The notes beneath the pieces are model-generated. The model was not told where the DNA came from. It saw only the letters and a program-made list of their open reading frames with translations, and searched no databases. Made by a program: the position numbers and the translations under genes. Positions 17,123 to 25,608 of a stretch of 64,000 nt of DNA are shown here, in pieces (the first letter of the stretch is position 1; every line of letters starts with the position of its first letter). The DNA comes from Methanosarcina thermophila TM-1. GTDB lineage: Archaea; Halobacteriota; Methanosarcinia; Methanosarcinales; Methanosarcinaceae. Location of the stretch: NCBI RefSeq assembly GCF_000969885.1, contig NZ_CP009501.1:1116001-1180000 (forward strand), written 5' to 3'.

Positions 17123-17488
17123 TTACTTAGTTTGGAGGGGCTTTATCTTTGAGATAACGTTTAGAATATCTCTGAATTCTGGGTTCAGCCTGTAAAACTT
17201 CCATTTAGAGACGTTGTAAGCTTCGATAATTCCACATTTTCTCATAATAGTCAGATGGTGAGAAACTAGGTTCTGCCTCTCATTTAACTTGAATATAAGT
17301 TCGCATACACAATGGTCTCTCTGAGAGAGAAAGTATGCAATTTTTAATCTTATAGGATGCCCGAGAGCACTGAATATTTCACTCGCTTTTTTAATCTCAT
17401 TGTCCAGAAAATCTATTTCCTGGATCATTTTTTCTTCCCATTCCTTTTTTTTCTCAGGGTCCGCAGGACAGCAGTAACTCATGAACAA
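17123..17488 (-). CDS. arsR: ArsR-family metalloid-responsive repressor
   Basis: A 121-residue winged-helix protein with the ArsR signature: FSALGHPIRLKIAYFL, then CVCEL (Cys-X-Cys, the As(III)-sensing pair on helix 3), NLVSHHLTIMRKCGII as recognition helix, and WKFYRLN wing. The N-terminus adds a vicinal pair, SYCCPAD. The promoter on the minus strand has a TATA box (GTATAAAAAG, about 17545-17555) and the palindrome at 17520-17539 just after it, so the gene is probably self-repressed. Single gene, divergent from the thioredoxin-like lipoprotein. Confidence 0.92.
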   Translation of the reverse strand: MFMSYCCPADPEKKKEWEEKMIQEIDFLDNEIKKASEIFSALGHPIRLKIAYFLSQRDHCVCELIFKLNERQNLVSHHLTIMRKCGIIEAYNVSKWKFYRLNPEFRDILNVISKIKPLQTK

Positions 17489-17519
17489 AAGAAGTTAACT
17501 GTTCTAAATAAGAGTTTTC

Positions 17520-17539
17520 ATATCAATTTCGTTTGATAT
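17520..17539. promoter_or_regulatory. ArsR-type operator ATATCAA-N6-TTGATAT
   Basis: Perfect 7-bp arms with spacer TTTCGT, between the TATA box and start of the arsR gene at 17488. The spacer and arms are close to those of the 31015 site read in reverse. Confidence 0.7.
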
Positions 17540-17601
17540 TAAACTTATTACTTTTTATACTTGGCAGTTTTTTCCCCATTCTCATACTCTGAGATTGCAT
17601 G

Positions 17602-17618
17602 TCAATGTATGTTGATAT
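17602..17618. promoter_or_regulatory. Partial ArsR-type operator TCAA-TGTATG-TTGATAT
   Basis: Same core and the same TGTATG spacer as the 23615 and 24177 sites. It lies in the divergent region between the 17488 and 17892 genes, upstream of both promoters. Confidence 0.5.
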
Positions 17619-17822
17619 GGAAATGTTCATTTTTTATCAACTGGAATCCCGAATTTAATTGAAGGAACTGATGCGTGTTTATTGAATGCAATTTACTTAA
17701 TATTTATAACTGTAATATAATTTTTTGGTCATGTCGCCTATTTGGCATCAATTAGATTCTTAAAATCTTTTTGCTCTTTTGTAATCTGGGTAAAATATTT
17801 ATATCATTCATTATACTTGAAT

Positions 17823-17842
17823 ATATCAACATATTTTGATTC
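17823..17842. promoter_or_regulatory. ArsR-type operator at the thioredoxin-lipoprotein promoter
   Basis: ATATCAA-CATATT-TTGAT, with the last two positions differing. It begins 20 bases after the TATA box ATATTTATATCA (about 17792), the position expected for repression of the 17892-19122 operon. Confidence 0.6.
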
Positions 17843-17891
17843 TTAGAATCGTTTGTAGCAAAAACGTAACTGCTGATTTGGGAGAATTATA

Positions 17892-18473
17892 ATGAAACGA
17901 CTAAATAAAATACAGGATAAAGAGCGAATTTATTCATTTCCTTTCTTTTTAAAAAAGCCGCTCTATGTTTTAGCTATTTTTTGCTTAGTTTTCTTCAGCT
18001 TGGGCTGCACTGATATTAATGATTCTGGTGATAAAACAGGGACTGTTGAAACTACAGCTGATGTTAATAATTCTGCTAGTAAAGCAGAATTGATTGAAGT
18101 CACGAACCTTAGTCAGATTGACGAGGCTCTAATAAAAGGTCCCGTTGTGCTGAAGCTTGGATCTAAGGGCTGTATCCCCTGTAAGGAGCAAGAAGATATA
18201 CTTTCAGAGATTCTTCCAATGTATCAGGGCTCTGCTTCAATCATGCTTATTGATATCAAAGAGTATCCAGAATTTGCGACAACATTTGGAGTAAGAGTAA
18301 TTCCAGATACCTGTATAATTACAGGCATCGAGGACGGCAAATATATGTATATACGACAGGACGGAAGCAAAAGTTCAGAAAGATCAAGTGCAAGGTTCCT
18401 GGGTGTTGTTGATAAAGAAACTCTTTCAATGACACTTGAGAAAGCTATTGACTCCAGAAACACAAAGGAGTAA
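17892..18473 (+). CDS. Exported thioredoxin-fold lipoprotein
   Basis: The 193-residue protein begins with a basic segment and a hydrophobic helix (about 27-39) ending in SLGC, a lipobox-like cysteine, so it should be anchored outside the membrane. The thioredoxin part shows VVLKLGSKGCIPCKEQEDIL (active site C-I-P-C) and FGVRVIPDTCII, with the cis-proline at VIP. A linker of Ser, Thr and Asn joins the two. The next gene is CcdA four bases downstream, so CcdA probably delivers electrons to this protein for reducing disulfides or metalloid-bound thiols. Confidence 0.88.
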   Translation: MKRLNKIQDKERIYSFPFFLKKPLYVLAIFCLVFFSLGCTDINDSGDKTGTVETTADVNNSASKAELIEVTNLSQIDEALIKGPVVLKLGSKGCIPCKEQEDILSEILPMYQGSASIMLIDIKEYPEFATTFGVRVIPDTCIITGIEDGKYMYIRQDGSKSSERSSARFLGVVDKETLSMTLEKAIDSRNTKE

Positions 18474-18477
18474 ATCT

Positions 18478-19122
18478 ATGTTTTCCGACTTTCTTCCGGT
18501 TGCTGCTTTTTTTGCAGGAGTAGTGAGTGTACTCTCCCCCTGCATCCTTCCTGTAATTCCGGCAGTCTTTGCTTATTCAACTGAAAAAGGAAAGTTCAGG
18601 CCCCTTGCAATCGTACTGGGGCTGTCCATTTCCTTTACCAGCATGGGGATTGTCACTTCCCTTTTTGGAGCAACACTTACAGCCTATTTAGATCTACTTT
18701 ATGTCTTTGCCGAGGCTCTTCTTATCACGATGGGTGTTTCACTACTCTTTGACCTCAATATCTTCAATTTTTTTGGAAATTTTTCTTCACTTGCAAATTC
18801 CAGAAAGGAAGGTCTTTTTGGAGGCCTTTTACTTGGTCTCTCCCTTGGGATTGTCTGGCTTCCTTGTGTTGGCTCAGTACTTGGTACCATCCTTACAATG
18901 GTTGCAGTTTCAGGTAAAGTTGCGTATGGAGCTCTAATGCTTTTCATATATTCCATAGGCTTTTCCATTCCCATGCTTCTCGTTGCTTATTCTGCGAACT
19001 TTTCCTCCGCGAGACTTCAGAAAGTTTCAAAATATGGGTTTCCTTTAAAAAAGATTGCAGGCCTTATTGTTTTGGGTGTCGGCTTTTATATGGTTTACCA
19101 GAACCATTTTAGTAGTTTCTGA
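18478..19122 (+). CDS. ccdA: Cytochrome c biogenesis protein CcdA / DsbD-like membrane reductase
   Basis: A 214-residue protein with about six membrane helices. The paired cysteines of the CcdA family are present: VLSPCILPVIPAVFAY in helix 1 and GIVWLPCVGSVLGTIL in helix 4, each followed by proline or near it. It moves electrons from cytoplasmic thioredoxin across the membrane. I place the start at ATG 18478 with AAGGAG at 18466-18471, not at the earlier in-frame codon that would overlap the lipoprotein gene. Partner is the thioredoxin-like lipoprotein just upstream. Confidence 0.93.
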   Translation: MFSDFLPVAAFFAGVVSVLSPCILPVIPAVFAYSTEKGKFRPLAIVLGLSISFTSMGIVTSLFGATLTAYLDLLYVFAEALLITMGVSLLFDLNIFNFFGNFSSLANSRKEGLFGGLLLGLSLGIVWLPCVGSVLGTILTMVAVSGKVAYGALMLFIYSIGFSIPMLLVAYSANFSSARLQKVSKYGFPLKKIAGLIVLGVGFYMVYQNHFSSF

Positions 19123-19329
19123 GCTTTTAGGTACTTCCAGAAACTTATTTTTCAGATCCTGGAAGATATTGAAAATAGAGCACCCAGTATACTGATATTC
19201 TACAGCAGTTTGAAGTTGTTTTTTGTCTAACAATAAGTAACTCTAGAATCTTCAATCCTTTTTGATTAGACATTACTTTTAAAAATGAGTTCAAGAACTA
19301 AAGGATTTAGAACTAATAACCATAAATAT

Positions 19330-19357
19330 ATATGGATATATGCCCATATACTCATAT
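19330..19357. promoter_or_regulatory. Second-class ArsR operator (ATATGGATATA-N6-TATACTCATAT)
   Basis: Inverted repeat just ahead of the arsR start at 19362 with a TATA-like ATAAATATATA overlapping its left edge. Its right arm is identical to that of 30835-30862 and the left arm differs in two bases. Confidence 0.7.
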
Positions 19358-19361
19358 AACC

Positions 19362-19733
19362 ATGCTTGATAGTAAAGTGAAGTTCTTTAAAGCTCTCGGA
19401 GATGAGACAAGGCTTACTATCCTGTCTTACTTGCTGGAGCACAGTTACTGTGCCTGTGATTTCTCTTCTCTTACAAGAAAGGATCAAACTACGGTCTCAA
19501 AACACCTTAAGGTTCTTGTTGAGGCTGGTATTTTGAAGTACGAAAAACAGGGAAGAAACATCATCTATAGCATTAAAAACGAGGAGATTGGGGCTTTGCT
19601 TCTATCTCTTGGGATTAAGGATGTAAAGCCCTGTTGTGATGGACAGCAGGTCTCAGGAGTATGTCCTATGTGCAAAACTGAACACAGAACTAATACTGTT
19701 AATGAGACTGTTGATAACAGGGTTGAGAAATAA
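19362..19733 (+). CDS. arsR: ArsR-family repressor
   Basis: I use ATG 19362, since the earlier frame start lies inside the operator. The 123-residue product has FKALGDETRLTILSYLL, the As(III)-sensing pair in YCACDFSSL, the recognition helix TVSKHLKVLVEAGIL and the wing GRNIIYSI. The C-terminus adds PCCDGQ and CPMCK, extra cysteines that could form another metal site. It is followed 68 bases later by arsM, so it likely controls that gene and itself through the 19330 palindrome. Confidence 0.92.
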   Translation: MLDSKVKFFKALGDETRLTILSYLLEHSYCACDFSSLTRKDQTTVSKHLKVLVEAGILKYEKQGRNIIYSIKNEEIGALLLSLGIKDVKPCCDGQQVSGVCPMCKTEHRTNTVNETVDNRVEK

Positions 19734-19801
19734 AGCTAAGGATAACTGAAAGTAAGCTAAAGGTAGAATAGAAAAATATCAACTAAGGAATGGGTAGGAC
19801 A

Positions 19802-20551
19802 ATGGATGCAAATGAAAAAAAGGAAGTTATCAAAAAGAAGTATCAGGACATTGCAGTCTTCGGAGGTTCCTGCTGTCCTGGCGGTTCCTGCTGTGGAGAG
19901 ACAAGTCCGGTAGACCTTTCCAAGTCTCTCGGCTATTCCGAATCTGATGTTCAGGCTGTTCCGGATGCAAACCTGGGACTTGGATGTGGCAACCCTACTG
20001 CTTTTGCAGATCTGAAACCGGGAGATATCGTTCTGGACCTGGGTTCTGGTGCGGGATTCGATTGCTTCCTTGCTGCACAAAAAGTCGGAAGCTCAGGAAA
20101 GGTTATCGGAGTCGATATGACTCTGGAGATGATTGAAAAAGCGCAGGCTAACGCTCAAAAATATGGATATTCAAACGTTGAATTCCGCCATGGAGATATT
20201 GAAGCTCTTCCGGTTGAAGACAGTTCGGTAGATATTATTATCAGCAACTGTGTGATTAACCTGGCACCTAATAAAGAAAAGGTTTTCAGGGAGGCTTTCC
20301 GTGTCCTGAAACCAGAGGGCAGGATGTATATTTCGGATATGGTTCTCCTTGAAGATTTACCTGAAGAGCTTAAAGATGACACTGGTCTGCTCGCAGGCTG
20401 TATCGCTGGTGCCGTTTTAAAAGAGGAATATTTGAAGTTTCTGAAAAAAGCAGGGTTCTCAATAGAGATTCTAAATGAAGATTTGGATATCAGCAAAAGG
20501 CAATACGGAGATTTGCCAGTTGAGAGCCTGAAATTAAAAGCCTGGGTGTAA
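19802..20551 (+). CDS. arsM: Arsenite S-adenosylmethionine methyltransferase
   Basis: The 249-residue protein has the SAM-binding [15 protein letters not shown] (motif I) and [12 protein letters not shown] (acidic end of strand 2). Cysteines match the ArsM pattern: GFDC in motif [12 protein letters not shown] and [10 protein letters not shown]. The N-terminus carries [13 protein letters not shown], two more vicinal pairs typical of archaeal and bacterial ArsM proteins. It methylates As(III) to volatile or excretable forms in the cytoplasm. It lies behind an arsR gene, giving an arsR-arsM operon. ATG 19802 is preferred to 19790, which is too close to AAGGA. Confidence 0.93.
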   Translation: MDANEKKEVIKKKYQDIAVFGGSCCPGGSCCGETSPVDLSKSLGYSESDVQAVPDANLGLGCGNPTAFADLKPGDIVLDLGSGAGFDCFLAAQKVGSSGKVIGVDMTLEMIEKAQANAQKYGYSNVEFRHGDIEALPVEDSSVDIIISNCVINLAPNKEKVFREAFRVLKPEGRMYISDMVLLEDLPEELKDDTGLLAGCIAGAVLKEEYLKFLKKAGFSIEILNEDLDISKRQYGDLPVESLKLKAWV

Positions 20552-20713
20552 AAAGAAGACAGGGCAAATATGGGAAAAAGCATGAGTGAATATCATCAGT
20601 TCCTGATGGTTTCTTCACTGATCCCCAATTTTCTTTTATTATTTAAAGAATCTGTACTTATTATACCTGATTTTTAATGCTTTATAAAAGGATTAATAAC
20701 CGTCACAATGCTA

Positions 20714-20742
20714 ATTAATTGTTGTATTCAATAACAATTAAT
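20714..20742. promoter_or_regulatory. Inverted repeat overlapping the arsC start codon
   Basis: ATTAATTGTT and AACAATTAAT form perfect 10-bp arms around GTATTCAAT; the right arm covers the first two bases of ATG 20741. It differs from the two ArsR palindromes of the island, so another factor or RNA structure may be involved. Confidence 0.5.
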
Positions 20743-21205
20743 GGTACCAAATACAAGATTACAGGAAAAAAAGAAAATTCTTTTTCTATGCACTCACAAC
20801 TCAGCCAGGTCTCAGATGGCGGAAGGTCTTTTGAGGGCTATCTATGGAGATCGATACGAGGCTTACAGTGCTGGGGTCAGTGCCACAGCTGTAAATCCCT
20901 ATGCTGTTCAGGTTATGAAGGAGATAGGTATCGATATCTCCAGTCAGTACTCAAAAACTCCCAAAGAATTCCGGGATATCATTTTTGATATGGCAGTCAC
21001 AGTATGTGATCGGGCTAGAGTTTCCTGTCCTATATGCAGTACGAACCTGGAAATTCAGACCGAATACCCCAAAGCAAGAGAAGTAATTCATAAAAGTTTT
21101 GAGGATCCTGCTGCAGCTTTGGGATCAGAAGAAGAGAAGCTAAAGGTTTTCCGCCAGGTCAGAGATGAGATAAAAGACTGGATCTCCCAGGTATTTGGGA
21201 AATAA
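20741..21205 (+). CDS. arsC: Arsenate reductase, low-molecular-weight phosphatase type
   Basis: The 154-residue protein has the phosphate loop FLCTHNSARSQMAEG (C-X5-R) at the N-terminus. The cysteines of the relay lie in VTVCDRARVSCPICSTN, and EDPAA provides the acid Asp. These are the features of thioredoxin-coupled ArsC (pI258 type), which reduces arsenate to arsenite. It follows arsM but has its own spacer of 189 bases and a palindrome over its start. Electron donor may be one of the island thioredoxins. Confidence 0.95.
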   Translation: MVPNTRLQEKKKILFLCTHNSARSQMAEGLLRAIYGDRYEAYSAGVSATAVNPYAVQVMKEIGIDISSQYSKTPKEFRDIIFDMAVTVCDRARVSCPICSTNLEIQTEYPKAREVIHKSFEDPAAALGSEEEKLKVFRQVRDEIKDWISQVFGK

Positions 21206-21260
21206 TGTCTGGTCTTTGATCTGCTTGCCTGGCATCATTCCTTAACTTTTTTGAAGATTT

Positions 21261-22160
21261 TCACAATGTCAGCATATTTGCAAGATATCCTGCAATCACA
21301 GCTATTGAAAAAACCGTCACCACGAAGGCTGTCAGTAGTCTTCTCTTGAATATTGATGATAGAAGTGTCAGCTCAGGTATGCTGGCTCCTGCACCGCCGA
21401 TTATCAGTGCCAGAACAGCTCCCACACTCATTCCCTTCTCAATGAGTGCCAGTCCAATAGGAATCATAGTTTCAGCCCGGATATAGATAGGGACACCGAT
21501 AATTGCAGCAACAGGAACTGCTAGAGGATTGTCCGGCCCGGCTAGGCGGGAAATGATATCCGTGGGCACGAAACCGTGAATGAATGCTCCGATTCCTGCT
21601 CCCAAGAGCAGATAAGGCATAAGCTGACGGAAAAGGCTAAATGCGAATACTGCAGACCGCTGTATTCTGGACTTCGCATTCGTTTCCTGCTCACAGTCAC
21701 AGCGGTTTCGTACAACAGCAACTGGCTTAATCTGACTGGAAAAGCCTAACCCATCAAGTAAGAGACCTATAACAATTGTAGATACGAAGACAACGACAAA
21801 ATAGAGAGCAGCTATCTTCCAGCCCAATAGTATGATAAATAGAGATATTATTACCGGGTTTAGCAAAGGTGACGAGAAAAGAAATGCCATTGCTGCAGCA
21901 AAAGGTACACCAGCCTTAAGCATCCCCAGGAGAAGCGGTACGGTTGAACAGGAGCAGAAGGGAGTAAGTGCACCAAATCCTGCCCCAAGAATACTGCCTA
22001 CAACTTTATTTCTTCCCCCCAGAGCTTTTTTTATGGTTTCATCAGGGACATACTCCTGAATCAGTCCCACTAGAAAGGTTATTCCAATAAATAAAACAGT
22101 AAGTTCTACAGCTATCTCAATAAAGAACTTGGCCGCCACAATTAAATTATCCCAGAACAT
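21261..22160 (-). CDS. DUF318/ArsP-type permease
   Basis: A 299-residue protein with about eight membrane helices. The hallmark segment FGALTPFCSCSTVPLLLGM has the Cys-Ser-Cys-Ser pair seen in ArsP and related permeases, and GVPFAAAMAFLFSSPLLNPV and a later GVPIYIRAETMIPIG match the two-fold repeat. ArsP proteins export trivalent organoarsenicals; whether this one moves arsenic is inferred from context. I prefer ATG 22160 over 22169 because GAAGG touches the earlier codon. A loop between the halves has CDCEQE. Confidence 0.85.
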   Translation of the reverse strand: MFWDNLIVAAKFFIEIAVELTVLFIGITFLVGLIQEYVPDETIKKALGGRNKVVGSILGAGFGALTPFCSCSTVPLLLGMLKAGVPFAAAMAFLFSSPLLNPVIISLFIILLGWKIAALYFVVVFVSTIVIGLLLDGLGFSSQIKPVAVVRNRCDCEQETNAKSRIQRSAVFAFSLFRQLMPYLLLGAGIGAFIHGFVPTDIISRLAGPDNPLAVPVAAIIGVPIYIRAETMIPIGLALIEKGMSVGAVLALIIGGAGASIPELTLLSSIFKRRLLTAFVVTVFSIAVIAGYLANMLTL

Positions 22161-22336
22161 TTTGATCATCCTTCAAAATTATTTTTTTCTTCAAATAATC
22201 GAAAGCTACAGCTCTTTGAAACTTGAAAGCGACACATATCCTCTCAGAAACCCGACTTTTTTGAGGTTTAGACCGTTTTTGAGAGGTTCAACTTCGTCCC
22301 TAAATACTACTTTCAAAAAGAGAACTTTCTGGAAGC

Positions 22337-22750
22337 TCATTTATCATAAAGTAGTTTTGCCTGGTTAAGTATTTCAATAACTGCTCCTTCCGAGAGACGA
22401 AAGTAAGACCATTTCCCTTCTTTCCGTTCTTTGATCAGGCATGCACTCTTCAAAACTGAAAGATGGTGAGAAACAGTCGATTGAGAGTTTGAAAGGGCAA
22501 TAGTTAATTCGCAGGCACAGAGTTCTCCTTCTTTTAATAGTTTTATAATTTTGAGACGATTGGGATCTGAAAGGGCTTTAAAAATCCTAGCTTCCGAATG
22601 TAGTGCTTCTTCATCCAGTTCATTTACCAGAGAACTGAGCTTCTGCGTTCTTACCTCTAACTGATCCCTGTCAAAAATAAAACGTTCCAATCTTCCAATT
22701 TCTACTTCACGCTTACTTTTATTCACATCTAATTTTCTTTCAGCTTCCAT
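22337..22750 (-). CDS. arsR: ArsR-family repressor with N-terminal extension
   Basis: The 137-residue product has about 50 extra N-terminal residues, mostly charged helix, before the ArsR core IFKALSDPNRLKIIKLL. The As-sensing pair is in ELCACELTIAL, the recognition helix is TVSHHLSVLKSACLI and the wing WSYFRLS. ATG 22750 has TAGGT ahead and follows the small zinc-ribbon gene by four bases, so the two make an operon. It precedes the permease at 21261 in the same direction. Confidence 0.9.
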   Translation of the reverse strand: MEAERKLDVNKSKREVEIGRLERFIFDRDQLEVRTQKLSSLVNELDEEALHSEARIFKALSDPNRLKIIKLLKEGELCACELTIALSNSQSTVSHHLSVLKSACLIKERKEGKWSYFRLSEGAVIEILNQAKLLYDK

Positions 22751-22754
22751 GAGT

Positions 22755-22922
22755 TTACCTACAGCAGCTGCCTCCACCTTCTAAAGGAAGTAGCATCTTT
22801 TTGCTCTGTTCTTTTGACCAGCACTTCACACACAGTTTTATAATTCCTAAGTCCCTGTGATTGGCTCGGAGTAACGAATCTTCCTCTTTTCCGCAAATTG
22901 AGCATGTGAGATTCATTTCCAT
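22755..22922 (-). CDS. Small zinc-ribbon-like protein with CC tail, 55 aa
   Basis: The product reads MEMNLTCSICGKEED at the start (C-X2-C), then IIKLCVKCWSKEQ (C-X2-C), which together look like a zinc ribbon, and ends GGGSCCR. It lies four bases ahead of the arsR at 22337-22750. A 20-bp imperfect dyad (CTAC..GTAG, 22960-22979) sits about 40 bases upstream and could be its operator. Not recognised as a named family; the vicinal cysteine tail recurs in this island. Confidence 0.65.
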   Translation of the reverse strand: MEMNLTCSICGKEEDSLLRANHRDLGIIKLCVKCWSKEQSKKMLLPLEGGGSCCR

Positions 22923-22985
22923 CGACTCACAACAAAATTCTTGTCAGTAAATGGCAACACTACATATTCATATACGTAGATATAA

Positions 22986-23291
22986 TTACTTTCTTTTCCC
23001 CTGCCAGTATGTCTCATATTCCTTAAGTACTGCGACTTTGAGTTTCTCCAGTTCTTCTTCGGGAATTTCATTTATTTTTGTAAGGTTTCGGACAAGTTCT
23101 TCTATGTCTATATTTTCCGGTGCCTTGCCTGCAGAAAAATGCTTTTCGAATTCCTCATCCAATCCGGCAATTTCCATATCTTTGTTGTCAACTTTTATTT
23201 TTTTGATGCTTACAATAGAAGGACCGCAGCAACAGCAACTTTTGTCGCTTCCAACCAATTTTCCAAGCAAATTTTTTCCAAGTTTGCCCAT
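22986..23291 (-). CDS. Conserved-looking cysteine-rich protein, 101 aa
   Basis: The N-terminus has DKSCCCCGPS, four consecutive cysteines, followed by a beta strand SIVSIKKIKVDN, then a helical part (GLDEEFEKHF, NIDIEELVRNL) ending WQGKRK. I do not know a function; I believe relatives occur next to thioredoxin and permease genes in methanogens. GGAGAT is 10 bases ahead of ATG 23291, and the promoter has a TATA box followed by the palindrome at 23324-23343, so it belongs to the ArsR network. Confidence 0.7.
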   Translation of the reverse strand: MGKLGKNLLGKLVGSDKSCCCCGPSIVSIKKIKVDNKDMEIAGLDEEFEKHFSAGKAPENIDIEELVRNLTKINEIPEEELEKLKVAVLKEYETYWQGKRK

Positions 23292-23323
23292 CTAAGAACA
23301 TCTCCATTAGAGATCTATAAGAT

Positions 23324-23343
23324 ATATCAAGAATTATTGATAT
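23324..23343. promoter_or_regulatory. ArsR-type operator ATATCAA-N6-TTGATAT
   Basis: Perfect 7-bp arms with spacer GAATTA. On the minus strand it follows a TATA box (TTTTATATCA, about 23357) and precedes the cysteine-rich gene at 23291. Confidence 0.7.
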
Positions 23344-23614
23344 TTATGTCTGTCGATATGATATAAAAAGATAACGACTTCAAAAATAGAAGCCTCAATG
23401 ATGGGAATAAAATAGGCATATGTGGCTTTCCATATATTCGAACGAAACTACTTATTGGCCGATTTCAAGGATGACAACTATATTGTAATCTCTAAGTTAG
23501 GGACCAAGAATAACAAGGGCAGAAATAAGGATTATAAGCGATTAAGATCTTGGAAATTCATAAGGGTAATTCAGAGTTAACTTCTGTCTTTAGAAAAGTA
23601 TATATACCTTCTAC

Positions 23615-23633
23615 ATTCAATGTATGTTGATAT
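23615..23633. promoter_or_regulatory. ArsR-type operator at the leaderless arsR promoter
   Basis: ATTCAA-TGTATG-TTGATAT, placed nine bases after the TATA box at 23597-23606 and touching the probable start codon 23632. Confidence 0.65.
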
Positions 23634-23931
23634 GATTAATGAAGAAAATCTACAACTATTTAAGGCCCTTAGCGAAGATACAAGGTATAGAATTATCAAG
23701 GCTTTAATTGAATCTGAGTGTAAATGTGGGGAAAATAAACATGGTAATAAAGGAGAAATATGTGCGTGTGAGATCCCAGAAATTATCGGCAAGACTCAAT
23801 CCAACACCTCAATGCACCTTGCAAAACTACAGGATTGGGGGATAATTAAAGTAAGAAAAGACGGCAAAAAGAGATTATATTCTATACAAAATGAAAAAAT
23901 CAGGAAAATCTTGGAAGTCCTTGAAGAATAA
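23632..23931 (+). CDS. arsR: ArsR-family repressor with two Cys-X-Cys sites
   Basis: The 99-residue protein has FKALSEDTRYRIIKAL, then ECKCGENKHGNKGEICACEI, in which a second Cys-X-Cys comes before the usual one, and TSMHLAKLQDWGII as recognition helix. I choose ATG 23632, about 26 bases from the TATA box, as a leaderless start; an earlier ATG at 23620 lies in the operator. It precedes the permease operon at 24250 and the same palindrome controls both. Confidence 0.88.
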   Translation: MINEENLQLFKALSEDTRYRIIKALIESECKCGENKHGNKGEICACEIPEIIGKTQSNTSMHLAKLQDWGIIKVRKDGKKRLYSIQNEKIRKILEVLEE

Positions 23932-24176
23932 GATTTTGTAATAATTATTGAAAACTTAAGAGTTATGAAGAGTTGTGTTTTCATCAGCTCATTTATTTAC
24001 ATCTCAAGTTTCAGGGAATCTTTTTCTATATTCCACCTCTTTTCTCATTCATCAAATCTGCGGATTTTTTTCTCTGAAAACATGTCGGGGAATCTGCTGA
24101 TATCAGTAAATCTGTAAGAATTCAAAATGAATAAAGTGTTTCGAGGCCTATGGGAATATTTATATAGTATGCAATG

Positions 24177-24195
24177 TATCAATGTATGTTGATAT
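24177..24195. promoter_or_regulatory. ArsR-type operator at the permease promoter
   Basis: TATCAA-TGTATG-TTGATAT, about 12 bases downstream of a TATA box (TTTATATA, 24159-24166) and upstream of the permease gene at 24250. Confidence 0.7.
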
Positions 24196-24249
24196 ATTTG
24201 AGAATTGAGAAATCAGTGAAGAAATGATGGATATAAAGGAGGAGCCAAA

Positions 24250-25221
24250 ATGGTTGACGTGTTTTATCCTCTTCAATGGATTGCTGACCAACTGACATAC
24301 GAGGTGTTAGGAATTGCACCTGATACGCGCCTCGCTGCCAGTGTTAATTTTGTTATCTATGATGTAATGAAAATTTTCGTTCTTCTGGCTGTAATGATCT
24401 TTATCGTTTCCTACATGAGGACATATATCACTCCTGAAAGAACAAGACAGGTTCTTGGAAGCAAGCAAGGAATCAGATATTATGTTCTTGCGTCTCTTAT
24501 TGGAACAGTGACTCCTTTCTGTTCGTGTTCATCAGTTCCGATCTTTATAGGATTTGTGGAAGCTGGAGTGCCTCTGGGAGTCACTTTCGCTTTTCTGATC
24601 ACTTCTCCTCTTATAAACGAAGCTGCTGTAGCTGCTCTATGGGCAACTCTCGGCCTTAAGGCTACAGTGATGTATGTTATATCAGGAGTTGCACTGGGTG
24701 TTCTGGGTGGTTATCTAATTGGTCATTTGAAACTTGAAAGATATGTAGAAGACTTTGTGTATAAGATGAAAGTGGGAAAACAGAGTACTGAAGATCAAAA
24801 ACTAACAATTAAGGAAAGAGTAGATTTTGCTTTTGAGAGCGTAAAGGAAATTGTGGGTAGAGTATGGCTCTATGTAATAATTGGAGTCACTATAGGAGGC
24901 ATTTTTCATGGATATGCGCCTGAAGGTATACTCGAAAAGTATGCAGGGGAAGACAATCTTCTTGCAGTGCCAATTGCTGTACTTATCGGAGTGCCCCTTT
25001 ACTCGAACGTTATGGCAATGATACCTATTGTTGAAAGCCTGATAGGAAAAGGACTTCCAGTAGGAACTGCCCTGGCATTTCTCATGTCTGTTACAGCCGT
25101 GTCTCTGCCTGAGATGATTATCCTTAGAAAGGTACTGAAAAAAGAACTGATAGCGATCTTTGTTTCAATTGTAGCAGTTTCGATAATCTTTACAGGTTAT
25201 CTATTCAATATGTTGTTGTAA
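24250..25221 (+). CDS. DUF318/ArsP-type permease
   Basis: The 323-residue membrane protein is a paralogue of 21261-22160. It has TVTPFCSCSSVPIFIGFVEAG, the hallmark Cys-Ser-Cys-Ser-Ser pair, FLITSPLINEAAVAAL, and a second repeat with GVPLYSNVMAMIPIVE. The strong site AAAGGAGGAG precedes the ATG. It heads a run of same-strand genes (thioredoxin at 25309, DGC remnant at 25609, 26079) below an ArsR-type operator. Likely an efflux permease for metalloid species, with substrate unproven. Confidence 0.85.
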   Translation: MVDVFYPLQWIADQLTYEVLGIAPDTRLAASVNFVIYDVMKIFVLLAVMIFIVSYMRTYITPERTRQVLGSKQGIRYYVLASLIGTVTPFCSCSSVPIFIGFVEAGVPLGVTFAFLITSPLINEAAVAALWATLGLKATVMYVISGVALGVLGGYLIGHLKLERYVEDFVYKMKVGKQSTEDQKLTIKERVDFAFESVKEIVGRVWLYVIIGVTIGGIFHGYAPEGILEKYAGEDNLLAVPIAVLIGVPLYSNVMAMIPIVESLIGKGLPVGTALAFLMSVTAVSLPEMIILRKVLKKELIAIFVSIVAVSIIFTGYLFNMLL

Positions 25222-25308
25222 ACCTGCTACCTTCTGAAATTTGAGAGCATTAAAAATTAGTAAATATAATCGAAGTAGAGTTCAACTAATGAAAAAGGAG
25301 GAAAATGT

Positions 25309-25542
25309 ATGAAAATAGAAATTCTCGGAACAGGATGCGCCAAATGCAAAAAAACAAAAGAAACGATTGAAAAAGTACTGAAACAAACTGGCGTTGAAGC
25401 TGAAGTAATTAAAGTTGAGGATATTGAAAAAATTATGAGCTACGGCGTTATGGTTACACCTGCAGTTGTTATCGATGGAGACGTAAAACTTGCGGGCAAA
25501 GTTCCAGACGAAAAAGACATTCGAAAATGGATTGCAAAATAA
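25309..25542 (+). CDS. Small thioredoxin/glutaredoxin-like protein
   Basis: The 77-residue protein begins MKIEILGTGCAKCKKTKETI, with the C-A-K-C active site of the MTH895/TM0996 small redox family, and has the cis-proline region MVTPAVVIDGDVKLAGKVP. Such proteins exchange disulfides in the cytoplasm. It lies 87 bases after a DUF318 permease; these two families are often paired. AAGGAGG precedes the ATG. It may supply thiols to the permease substrate or to ArsC. Confidence 0.93.
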   Translation: MKIEILGTGCAKCKKTKETIEKVLKQTGVEAEVIKVEDIEKIMSYGVMVTPAVVIDGDVKLAGKVPDEKDIRKWIAK

Positions 25543-25608
25543 CCGAGAAATATGTGCTTTTTGTAAAAAGATTCAAAATTAAACGAGGATCTGAAGGAGA
25601 GAAAAAAA

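Noticed and set aside
20719-20988. Alternate frame over arsC
   Set aside because: A shadow of arsC; the arsC frame holds all the catalytic motifs.
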